Under the pieces are notes generated by a model that searched no databases, was not told the origin of the DNA, and saw only the letters and a program-made list of their open reading frames with translations. A program made the position numbers and the translations under genes. From Arthrobacter sp. U41 (GTDB taxonomy: Bacteria > Actinomycetota > Actinomycetes > Actinomycetales > Micrococcaceae): 64,000 bases of DNA. Of the stretch, positions 37,473 through 45,194 are shown in pieces (the first letter of the stretch is position 1; the number at the start of each line of letters is the position of its first letter). The stretch is from the NCBI RefSeq assembly GCF_001750145.1, contig NZ_CP015732.1:2480001-2544000 (forward strand). The letters run 5' to 3'.

Positions 37473-38507
37473 TCACGCCCCCATCAGGGACGCGGCCAGG
37501 CGGCCTAGTTCGGCTTCCGCCTCCGCGCAGCCCCGGTTGGCCTCGGCCACCCGGACGACGTCGCCGATCACCAGCACGGCCGGGTTGCTGCACTCCGCCG
37601 CCGCCGTTGTGATGGTGCCCAGCTCGGCGATGGTGGTCCGCTGGCCGGGCCGGTAGCCGCGTTCGACGACGGCCATCGGCATGTCCGCGCGCATCCCCGC
37701 CCGGCGCAGCCCCGCGGCGAGCTGGTGCAGCGTGCCGATGCCCATCAGCACCACGATGGTGCCGCCGAGTCCGGCAAGGTGCAGGTGTTCCTTCTCGGTC
37801 AGCGGGGCGTGGCCGGAGACGACGGTGAACATGTGGCTGACCTCGCGGTGCGTGACCGGGATCCCGGCCGCGGCGGGGACGGAGATGGCACTCGTAACAC
37901 CGGAGATCACGCGGACGGGCACGCCGGCCTTCACGCAGGCGGCCACCTCCTCGCCGCCGCGGCCGAACACGTACGGGTCGCCGCCCTTGAGCCGGACCAC
38001 GTTCCTCCCGGCCAGCGCGGCCTCCACCATGAGCTCCTCGATGCCGGCCTGGCTGACCGGGTGGTGGCCGGGGCGCTTGCCCACATCCACCAGCTCGGCC
38101 GTGCTCAGTGCGGGCAGTTCCTGGTAGGGGGCCAGCCGGTCGTAGAAGACGACGTCGGCGTCCCGCAGGGCCTGGACGGCGGCGACGGTCAGCAGTTCGA
38201 TGGTTCCCGGTCCGCCGCCGACCAGGGTGACGCGGCCGGCGGTGCCGGCGGCGGGTTCCACCGCGACCGGGATGCCGGTGTCACGGCAGCGGTCCAGCAG
38301 CGCCTCCCAGCCGGGCTGGCCGTCGTCGACGGCGGCGACCAGGAAGGGGCGCTCCGGCAGGGGCCCGTCGTGGCGGGCGCCGCCCGGGCTGCTCAGCCGG
38401 GAGACGACGGCGCCGGCGGCCCGGTAGCGGCGGACCGCCTGGCGCGCGGCGGTGTCCGAACCGGTGACGAGGACTTCGCGTCCGCTGAGATCGATGCTGA
38501 GCTGCAT
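37473..38507 (-). CDS. cobA: Uroporphyrinogen-III C-methyltransferase (SUMT) with N-terminal extension
   Basis: The 344-aa SUMT makes precorrin-2, the siroheme precursor that NirB needs. The methyltransferase begins near residue 93 (VTLVGGGPGTIELLTV) and shows VFYDRL, VRLKGGDPYVFGRGGEE and the SAM-binding GVTSAISVPAAAGIPVTHR. The first 90 residues (REVLVTGSDTAARQAVRRYR) look like a shortened, degenerate form of the Rossmann fold of CysG precorrin-2 dehydrogenase, GxGxxA being changed to GSDTAA. It is two bases downstream of nirB and overlaps or abuts nnaR, so the three form an operon. Confidence 0.93.
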   Translation of the reverse strand: MQLSIDLSGREVLVTGSDTAARQAVRRYRAAGAVVSRLSSPGGARHDGPLPERPFLVAAVDDGQPGWEALLDRCRDTGIPVAVEPAAGTAGRVTLVGGGPGTIELLTVAAVQALRDADVVFYDRLAPYQELPALSTAELVDVGKRPGHHPVSQAGIEELMVEAALAGRNVVRLKGGDPYVFGRGGEEVAACVKAGVPVRVISGVTSAISVPAAAGIPVTHREVSHMFTVVSGHAPLTEKEHLHLAGLGGTIVVLMGIGTLHQLAAGLRRAGMRADMPMAVVERGYRPGQRTTIAELGTITTAAAECSNPAVLVIGDVVRVAEANRGCAEAEAELGRLAASLMGA

Positions 38508-38509
38508 GG

Positions 38510-41218
38510 TCAGACCTGGCTTTCGGTGGCGGTGGCTGGGGCGTCGGAGGGCCGGACCGGGATGCTGGAGGCGATCAGCACGGGCTGCTGAAGGGCAAGG
38601 GACTTCTCCTCGGCGGTGGCGGGGCGGATCTGGCCGCGCTCCGGGACGAAGGAGATCGAGTCGTCCTTCTGGTCCGGGGCGTTCACGAAGGAACGGAAGC
38701 GGCGCAGGCGTTCCGGGTCCTTGAGGGTCTCGGCCCATTCGTCCTGGTAGGTGTCCACGTGCCTGGCCATGGCCGCTTCGAGTTCCGCGGCGATGCCGAG
38801 TGAATCCTGCACCACCACCTCCTCGACGTGCTTCAGGCCGCCGTCGAGCTCCTCCTGCCAGCGCGCGGTGCGCTGCAGCCGGTCGGCCGTGCGGATGTAG
38901 TACATCAGGTAGCGGTCGATGTACCTGAGCAGGGTCTCGTCGTCGAGGTCCTGGGCCAGGAGCTGGGCGTGGGCCGGCTGGAAGCCGCCGTTGCCGCCGA
39001 CGTAGAGGTTCCAGCCCTTGTCCGTGGCGATTACGCCGACATCCTTGCCGCGGGCCTCGGCGCATTCACGGGCGCAGCCGGAGACGCCCATCTTGAGTTT
39101 GTGCGGGCTGCGGAGGCCCCGGTAGCGCAGCTCCAGGTTGATGGCCATGGCGACGGCGTCCTGGACCCCGAAGCGGCACCAGGTGGAGCCGACGCAGGAC
39201 TTCACGGTGCGCAGGGACTTGCCGTAGGCCTGGCCGGATTCGAAGCCGGCGTCCACGAGTTCCTTCCAGATTTCGGGCAACTGCTCCAGCCGGGCGCCGA
39301 ACATGTCGATCCGCTGGCCGCCGGTGATCTTGGTGTAGAGGCTGTATTTCTCGGCGACGGCGGCAATCACACCGAGCTTCTTCGGGGTGATCTCGCCGCC
39401 CGCGATCCGCGGGACCACGGAGTAGGTGCCGTCCTTCTGCATGTTGGCCAGGGCGCGGTCGTTGGTGTCCTGCAGGGTGCCGCGGCCGGCGTCGAGCACG
39501 TAGGCGCTGTTCTGGCTGGCCAGGATGTTCGCGATGGTGGGCTTGCAGATGTCGCAGCCGGTGCCGGTGCCGTATTTGGCCAGGATCTCCTCGAAGGAGG
39601 CCAGTTCCAGGACCCGGATGGCGTCGAAGAGTTCCTGGCGGGAGAGCTCGAAGTGCTCGCAGAGGGCCTTGGAGACCGCGACGCCGGACTTGGTCAGTTC
39701 GCTTTCCATCAGCTTTTTCAGCATCGGGACGCAGGAGCCGCACTGGGTGCCGGCGCGGGTGCAGCCCTTGAGCTCGCCGAGCTCCTGGACCGGGGCGTTG
39801 CCCTCGCAGGCACCGCAGCCATTGATGGCGTCGCGGATGCTGCCGGCGGCCACGTTGTTGCAGGAGCACAGGATGGCATCGTCCGGGAGTTCGGTTTCCG
39901 GGGCGTCGCCGCCGCCGGCTGCGGTGAGGTAGGCGCCGGGTTCGGCGGCGAGTTCGCGGCCCAGCATGGGGCGCAGGGACGTGTACGGTGCCGCGTCCCC
40001 GACGAAGATGCCGCCGAGCAGGGTCTTGGCGTCGTCGGTGGTGACGATCTTCTGGTAGACGCCGCGGGCCGGGTCGGCGTAGACGATTTCCAGCGCGTGC
40101 TCGGTCCTGGCGAAGGCGTCACCGAAGCTGGCGACGTCGACGCCGGAGAGCTTGAGTTTGGTGGCGGTGTCGAAGCCCGGGAAAGTAGCATTGCCGCCGT
40201 ACAGCCGGTCCGCGACGATCTCCGCCATGGTGTTGGCGGGGGCCACGAGGCCCAGGCACATGCCGCCGAAGTTGGCGACCTCCCCGATCGCCCAGATGCC
40301 GGGGACCTGTGTTTCGCAGCCGTCGGAGATCACGACGCCGCCGCGCGGGCCCAGGTCGAACAGCGGCGCGGTGCCTTCCGGGCCCTCCGCCGCCGGGCCG
40401 TTGGCGGCGCGGAACAGCTCGTCGCGGGGCTTAACGCCGATCGCGACGATCACGAGGTCCGCGTCGATGATGCGTCCGTCGGCCATCAGCACGCCGGTGA
40501 CCTGGCCGTCGTCGTCGGAGAGGACTTCGGAGGGGAACACGCCGCCGTGGACGGTGAAGCCCTTGGCTTCGATCAGGCGGCCGAGGGCCTGCCCGGCGCC
40601 CTGGTCCAGCTGGGTGTTCATCAGCCAGGGGGAGCCGTTGATGACGATCGGGGTGGCGCCGAGCTGCTCGGTGCCGGCCGCGGACTCCAGGCCCAGCAGG
40701 CCGCCGCCGATGGTGACGGCGTTGACCTTGCGGCCGAGCTTCTCCGTCAGTTCGGCAATCGCCTTGTTGATGGCCCAGACGTCCTCCAGTGTGCGGTAGA
40801 CGTGGGTGAGCCCGGATCCCGGGATCGGCAGGCGGGCGGCGTCGGAACCGGTGGCGACGACCAGCTCGTCGTACGGGTAGACGGTGCCGGCCGCGGTGGA
40901 CACCGTCTTGCCGGCGATGTCGATGCCGGTGACGCGCTCGCCGGTCTGCAGCGTGAGCGCCTCGTGCTCCCACATCGCGGCGGTACCCAGGGTGAGGTCG
41001 ACGTCGGCGTCGGTGAGGGCCCTGCTCAGCGCGACGCGGTCGTAGGGGAGGTGTGCTTCCTCGGTGAGGACGGTGACGTTCCAGCCGTCCAGGCCCCGGG
41101 CGTGCATTGCGTCGGCGAAGCGGTGGGCGGCAGGGCCGCCGCCGGCAACCACGATGCGGCGCGGTGCTGTGGTGCGCTCTGCGTCCTGGTTCTGGGGGCT
41201 TGAAGTCTGTCCGGTCAC
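38510..41218 (-). CDS. nirB: Assimilatory nitrite reductase large subunit NirB
   Basis: The 902-aa cytoplasmic NAD(P)H-nitrite reductase takes nitrite to ammonium. From the N-terminus there is an FAD domain (VVAGGGPAAHRFADAM), an NAD(P) domain (VTIGGGLLGLESA), Bfd-like [2Fe-2S] motifs (CSCNN, CGAC, CTRAGTQCGSC), and a sulfite/nitrite-reductase domain. Its siroheme/[4Fe-4S] cysteines are in CVGSTWC and GVSGCAREC. GTG 41218 with AAAGG upstream is preferred; the frame opens 16 codons earlier. It leads nirB-cobA-nnaR. A GlnR-like site lies 80-117 nt upstream. Unusually, nirD is on the opposite strand. Confidence 0.97.
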   Translation of the reverse strand: MTGQTSSPQNQDAERTTAPRRIVVAGGGPAAHRFADAMHARGLDGWNVTVLTEEAHLPYDRVALSRALTDADVDLTLGTAAMWEHEALTLQTGERVTGIDIAGKTVSTAAGTVYPYDELVVATGSDAARLPIPGSGLTHVYRTLEDVWAINKAIAELTEKLGRKVNAVTIGGGLLGLESAAGTEQLGATPIVINGSPWLMNTQLDQGAGQALGRLIEAKGFTVHGGVFPSEVLSDDDGQVTGVLMADGRIIDADLVIVAIGVKPRDELFRAANGPAAEGPEGTAPLFDLGPRGGVVISDGCETQVPGIWAIGEVANFGGMCLGLVAPANTMAEIVADRLYGGNATFPGFDTATKLKLSGVDVASFGDAFARTEHALEIVYADPARGVYQKIVTTDDAKTLLGGIFVGDAAPYTSLRPMLGRELAAEPGAYLTAAGGGDAPETELPDDAILCSCNNVAAGSIRDAINGCGACEGNAPVQELGELKGCTRAGTQCGSCVPMLKKLMESELTKSGVAVSKALCEHFELSRQELFDAIRVLELASFEEILAKYGTGTGCDICKPTIANILASQNSAYVLDAGRGTLQDTNDRALANMQKDGTYSVVPRIAGGEITPKKLGVIAAVAEKYSLYTKITGGQRIDMFGARLEQLPEIWKELVDAGFESGQAYGKSLRTVKSCVGSTWCRFGVQDAVAMAINLELRYRGLRSPHKLKMGVSGCARECAEARGKDVGVIATDKGWNLYVGGNGGFQPAHAQLLAQDLDDETLLRYIDRYLMYYIRTADRLQRTARWQEELDGGLKHVEEVVVQDSLGIAAELEAAMARHVDTYQDEWAETLKDPERLRRFRSFVNAPDQKDDSISFVPERGQIRPATAEEKSLALQQPVLIASSIPVRPSDAPATATESQV

Positions 41219-41297
41219 GGTGGGCCTTTCGCATGGGCCGCAGTCGGTGCTCTGCGGCCTTCTCAATCGAGGTGTCCATCCAGACTAGGCAAGCGCA

Positions 41298-41335
41298 GTT
41301 TCGCTTCAGTTTCCCTTATGTTTCGTGATCTTAAC
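41298..41335 (-). promoter_or_regulatory. GlnR-like binding array upstream of nirB
   Basis: Read on the minus strand the pattern is GTTAA-N6-GAAAC-N6-GAAAC-N6-GAAAC: four pentamers at exact 11-bp spacing. It fits the actinobacterial GlnR consensus (gTnAC-N6-GaAAC; the AC-N9-AC rule). The nearest edge is 80 nt from the nirB start. It also lies in the divergent region of nirD. Confidence 0.75.
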
Positions 41336-41488
41336 TTCTGCATCACGAACGCATTTCCGGCGGCGTGAGGTCTCTTTTACCCGCCGGACACATTCACTGC
41401 ACGCCGATGAAACACCGCGGACCTAGCTTGGGTATATGGCCGCAGGAGCGGCTGAGCCCGGGAGAGATGTATCAGAGAGGGGCCCGAA

Positions 41489-41866
41489 ATGACTGCCGTA
41501 CTTGAGAGCGCAGCACGGAGCTTTGTAGAACACCCCAGCTATGGGACCGGCTGGCACCGCGTGTGCGCGGTGGAGGACCTGGAACCGGCCTGGGGCGAGG
41601 CGGCGCTGATCGCGGGGCGCCAGGTGGCGTTGTTCCGCACGGGCTCCGGTGAGGTTTTTGCCGTCGCCCAGGAGGACCCGGCGACCGGGGCGCACGTGAT
41701 GGCCCGGGGCATCACCGGGTCCCGCGGCTCGCGCCCGACGCTCGCCTCGCCGCTGCACAAGGAGGTCTATGACCTCGGAACGGGGGAGTGCCTGGGCGCG
41801 CCGGAACTCCGGCTCCCGACCTTCGGTACCCGGATTGTGGGCGGGTACATTGAGGTCGAGCTGTAG
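41489..41866 (+). CDS. nirD: Nitrite reductase small subunit NirD
   Basis: The 125-aa NirD protein has a Rieske-like fold without the Cys/His cluster ligands, as is normal for NirD. Recognisable are GWHRVCAVEDLEP, RQVALFRTGSGEVFAV, and PLHKEVYDLGTGECLG. GGGG eight bases before ATG 41489 is the likely ribosome binding site. NirD partners NirB in nitrite reduction, but here it is read divergently from nirB across 270 bp instead of following it. The two must therefore be co-regulated from the shared region. It converges with the phosphomutase gene. Confidence 0.93.
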   Translation: MTAVLESAARSFVEHPSYGTGWHRVCAVEDLEPAWGEAALIAGRQVALFRTGSGEVFAVAQEDPATGAHVMARGITGSRGSRPTLASPLHKEVYDLGTGECLGAPELRLPTFGTRIVGGYIEVEL

Positions 41867-41895
41867 GCGCTGACGCCCCGGAAGCTGCGCCCCGG

Positions 41896-43653
41896 CTACA
41901 GCCCCAGCGCCTCACGGACGTCCGCCAGGACCGCGTCAAGCGCGGCGCGTGCCTCCTGCCGGGCCCCGGGCAGTTCGGCGGCCGAGCCGACGCTGCGGAT
42001 GACCTCCAGGTAGCACTTGAGCTTGGGTTCGGTCCCGCTGGGGCGGATGATGATGCGGCTGAGGTCCTTCGTCAGGTACAGCAGGCCGTCGGTGGGCGGC
42101 AGCTGTGCGCTGCCCTCGGCGAGGTCCGTGACGCATTCGACGGCCGAGCCGCCGAAGGATTCCGGCGGGCTGACGCGCAGCCGGTTCATCATGGCATCCA
42201 GCAGGCCCAGGTCCGCGACCCGGATGCTGAGCTGGTCACTCGCGTGCAGGCCGTGCACCAGGTACAGCTCGTCGAGCGTGTCGAAGATGGTCCGGCCCCC
42301 GGCCTTGGCCGCCGCCGCGAGTTCCGCGATCAGCACTGCCGCGGAGATCCCGTCCTTGTCCCGGACCAGTGAGGGCGCGACGCAGTAACCCAGTGCCTCC
42401 TCGTAGCCGTAGAGCAGGCCGGGAACGCGGGCGATCCATTTGAAACCGGTGAGGGTTTCCGCGTGGGCGTAGCCCGCCGTCGCGGCGATCCTGGCCAGCA
42501 GCCGCGAGGACACGATCGAATTCGCGAACACCCCCGCCGTGGTCTCTCCACTGCCTCCGCTGCCGCCGCCGGCGGCCCGCCGCGCCACGACGTGCGCGCC
42601 AAGCAGGGCGCCCACCTCGTCGCCGCGCAGCATGCGCCAGGCGCCGGTGTCCGGATCCTTCGCCGCAACAGCGGCGCGGTCCGCGTCGGGATCGTTCGCG
42701 ATCACAAGGTCCGCATCCACCCGGGCCGCGGTTTCCAGGGCCAGATCCAGGGCGCCGGGCTCCTCGGGGTTCGGGAAGTTCACGGTGGGGAAGTCGGGGT
42801 CCGGCTCGGCCTGCTCGCTCACCACGGTGACGTCGTCGAAGCCGGCTGCGTGCAACACCGCCACTGCGGTCCCGCCGCCCACGCCGTGCATCGGGGTCAG
42901 GACAATCTTGAGGCCGCGGGCCGGGAAGTGCTCCGGGACGGCCAGGGCCGCGACGGCGGCCTCGTAGCCGGCGGCGATCGAGGGGTCCAGGACGGTCCAG
43001 CCCTCCGTGGCCAGGGCGACGCCGGAGAGCTCGCCGACGGCGGCGATCTTCGCCGCGATCAGCCCGTCGTAGGGCGCCACGATCTGCGCGCCGCGTCCGC
43101 TCTCCTCGACGGCGTGCCGGCCCAGGTAGACCTTGTAGCCGTTGTCCTGCCGCGGGTTGTGGCTGGCGGTGACCATGACGCCGCCGTCGCACTCCAGCGC
43201 CCGGACCGCGTAGGCGAGCAGCGGGGTGGGCAGGGCGGACGGCATCAGGAAAGTCTCGACGCCGGCGGCGGTGAGGACCGCAGCGGTCTCTTCCGCGAAG
43301 ATGGCGGAGTTGTGGCGGGCATCGTAGCCGACGACGGCGCGTGGCCGGGTGCCGGGGGCTGCCTGGGCGACGGCTTCGGTCAGGAAGGCCGCGAAGCCGG
43401 CGGCGGCGCGGCGCACCACGACGCGGTTCATCCGGTTCGGGCCGGGGCCGAGGGCTGCCCGCAGGCCCGCGGTGCCGAACTGCAGGGTCCCGCTGAAGCT
43501 GTCCGCGAGCTCCTGGCGGGCCGCAGGGGTGCCATCGCCGGCGAGCCGGACCAGTTCGGTCAGGGCGGCGGCCGTGGCGGGATCCGGGTCCTGGGCGGCC
43601 CAGGTGCGGGCGTCGTCCAGCAGGCGGGTGAGTTCGGCATCAGAAGACGTCAT
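41896..43653 (-). CDS. Phosphohexomutase (PGM/PMM family)
   Basis: The 585-aa alpha-D-phosphohexomutase has the catalytic phosphoserine loop VMVTASHNPRQDNGYKVYLG, metal-binding NDPDADR, the sugar-binding region GFKWIAR and the C-terminal phosphate-binding loop RPSGTEPKLKCYLE. The length of about 585 residues matches the PgcA/Pgm2-like branch, which uses glucose-1-phosphate or pentose-1-phosphates. A nearby purine nucleoside phosphorylase on the same strand suggests phosphopentomutase activity, which is inference. I chose ATG 43653 (TSSDAELTRLL); 23 upstream codons lack support. Confidence 0.92.
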   Translation of the reverse strand: MTSSDAELTRLLDDARTWAAQDPDPATAAALTELVRLAGDGTPAARQELADSFSGTLQFGTAGLRAALGPGPNRMNRVVVRRAAAGFAAFLTEAVAQAAPGTRPRAVVGYDARHNSAIFAEETAAVLTAAGVETFLMPSALPTPLLAYAVRALECDGGVMVTASHNPRQDNGYKVYLGRHAVEESGRGAQIVAPYDGLIAAKIAAVGELSGVALATEGWTVLDPSIAAGYEAAVAALAVPEHFPARGLKIVLTPMHGVGGGTAVAVLHAAGFDDVTVVSEQAEPDPDFPTVNFPNPEEPGALDLALETAARVDADLVIANDPDADRAAVAAKDPDTGAWRMLRGDEVGALLGAHVVARRAAGGGSGGSGETTAGVFANSIVSSRLLARIAATAGYAHAETLTGFKWIARVPGLLYGYEEALGYCVAPSLVRDKDGISAAVLIAELAAAAKAGGRTIFDTLDELYLVHGLHASDQLSIRVADLGLLDAMMNRLRVSPPESFGGSAVECVTDLAEGSAQLPPTDGLLYLTKDLSRIIIRPSGTEPKLKCYLEVIRSVGSAAELPGARQEARAALDAVLADVREALGL

Positions 43654-43747
43654 AGGAACCAAACTAGCGCCAATCGCCGCGGATGCCTTCCCCGACCAGC
43701 GGGAGTCCGACTTACAGACCACTCAGGGCTGTCCTGCACACCAGCCC

Positions 43748-43777
43748 TTGACAGGCAATTTTCCGGACACGTAGCGT
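43748..43777 (+). promoter_or_regulatory. Promoter of rrf2-type gene, leaderless
   Basis: TTGACA (43748-43753), an 18-bp spacer and TAGCGT (43772-43777) precede ATG 43785 by seven bases. Transcription would start at about the A of the start codon. No ribosome binding site exists there, consistent with a leaderless mRNA. Confidence 0.6.
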
Positions 43778-43784
43778 CTGGAAT

Positions 43785-44267
43785 ATGAAGATGGGCCGTG
43801 GGGTGGAATGGGCCGTTCACAGCTGCGTCAATATGGCGTGGACGCCGGCCGGTGAAGCGGTCAACAGCGCCCGGCTGGCGGAGTACTACAAGCTCCCGGG
43901 CTCCTATCTGAACAAGCAGCTCCAGGCCCTGGTCCATGCCGGGATCCTGGGTTCCGTGTCGGGTCCGCGCGGCGGTTTCCATCTGGCGCGCCGGCCGGAA
44001 AACGTCACCGTCCTGGACATTGTCCTGGCCCTGGAGGGCCCCGACCCGGTGTTCCGCTGCGAAGGCATCATGTCCAACGTCCCGGATGCCGACACGGAGC
44101 AGAACTTCGTCCGGACCTGCCTGATCTCCCAGACCATGCGCCAGGCCGAACTCGCCTGGCGGCAGGCACTGGCCCGGCAGACCATTGCCGGGATCGCCGA
44201 CTCGATGGAGCGTCGTTTTCCGCAGGACAAGGTCAAGGCTGTGCGCTACCTCGCCTCGGGGAGCTGA
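43785..44267 (+). CDS. Rrf2-family transcriptional regulator
   Basis: The 160-aa regulator has an N-terminal winged helix: RGVEWAVHSCVNMAW, then LAEYYKLPGSYLNKQLQALVHAGIL and SGPRGGFHLARRPENVTVLDIVLALEG, the Rrf2 signature. IscR and NsrR carry three closely spaced Cys for an Fe-S cluster. Here only C92 and C112 remain in the C-terminal half, plus C14, so cluster binding is doubtful. It sits between the phosphohexomutase and purine nucleoside phosphorylase genes, both on the other strand. Its targets are unknown. Confidence 0.92.
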   Translation: MKMGRGVEWAVHSCVNMAWTPAGEAVNSARLAEYYKLPGSYLNKQLQALVHAGILGSVSGPRGGFHLARRPENVTVLDIVLALEGPDPVFRCEGIMSNVPDADTEQNFVRTCLISQTMRQAELAWRQALARQTIAGIADSMERRFPQDKVKAVRYLASGS

Positions 44268-44269
44268 GC

Positions 44270-45088
44270 TCAGAGCTTTGCGATGATCTCCGCGAGCAGC
44301 TTGGAGATGCGCGGGCCCGCGGCCTGGCCGGCTTCGAGGACTTCCTCATGGCTCAGCGGAACCGGGCTGATTCCGGCGGCGAGGTTGGTCACGAGCGAGA
44401 TGCCGAAGACCTCCATGCCGGCGTGGCGGCCGGCGATCGCCTCGAGCGCGGTGGACATGCCCACCAGGCTTGCCCCGATGCGCTTGGCGTACTGCACCTC
44501 CGCGGGGGTTTCGTAGTGCGGGCCGGTGAACTGGGCGTAGATGCCTTCGTCCAGCGAGGGGTCGACTTCGCGGGCGAGGCCGCGGATCCGCGGGGAGTAC
44601 AGGTCGGTGAGGTCCACGAAGGTGGCGCCTTCAAGCGGTGAGGTCGCGGTGAGGTTAATGTGGTCGCTGATCAGCACCGGGGTGCCGGGTGTCCAGTCCT
44701 CGTTGAGGCCCCCGCAGCCGTTGGTCAGGACCAGGGTCCTGCAGCCGGCCGCCGCGGCGGTGCGCACGCCGTGGACAACAGCGCGGACGCCTTTGCCCTC
44801 GTAGTAGTGCGTCCGTGCGCCCAGGACCAGGGCGCGCTTGCCCTCCCGGGTCAGCACGGAGCGGATGGTGCGGACATGGCCCACGACGGAGGGGGAGGAG
44901 AAGCCGGGGACCTCGTCCGCGGAGAGGGTGGCCGTGGTCTCGCCGATCAGTTCGGCGGCGTCGGCCCAGCCCGAGCCGAGCACCAGGGCGACGTCGTGCG
45001 CGTCGACGCCGGTCTCCTCGGCGATGTAGTCGGCGGCGGCGCGGGCGGCGTCGAAGGGGTCCGTGGTCAGGAATTCTGTTGTACTCAC
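44270..45088 (-). CDS. Purine-nucleoside phosphorylase
   Basis: The 272-aa trimeric (class II, PunA/DeoD2-like) purine nucleoside phosphorylase splits purine nucleosides with phosphate. Motifs are VALVLGSGWADAAELI, the phosphate-binding RTHYYEGKG, LTNGCGGLNEDW, and MSTALEAIAGRHAGMEVFGISLVTNLAAG. It converges with the Rrf2 gene with only two bases between the stops and is divergent from lpdA. It gives deoxyribose-1-phosphate that DeoC and a phosphopentomutase could use. Confidence 0.95.
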   Translation of the reverse strand: MSTTEFLTTDPFDAARAAADYIAEETGVDAHDVALVLGSGWADAAELIGETTATLSADEVPGFSSPSVVGHVRTIRSVLTREGKRALVLGARTHYYEGKGVRAVVHGVRTAAAAGCRTLVLTNGCGGLNEDWTPGTPVLISDHINLTATSPLEGATFVDLTDLYSPRIRGLAREVDPSLDEGIYAQFTGPHYETPAEVQYAKRIGASLVGMSTALEAIAGRHAGMEVFGISLVTNLAAGISPVPLSHEEVLEAGQAAGPRISKLLAEIIAKL

Positions 45089-45194
45089 CGGTACAAGTTA
45101 TCGTGCCGGCACCGTGCTGCCCAGCACCGCACACTGTGCCGTGCCGGCCCGGATTCTTGGTGGTGCCGGTCCAAATGGTGGACAATGGCTGATT

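Noticed and set aside
43785..44267. Fe-S binding IscR/NsrR assignment for the Rrf2 protein
   Set aside because: The three closely spaced cysteines needed for the usual cluster are not there.
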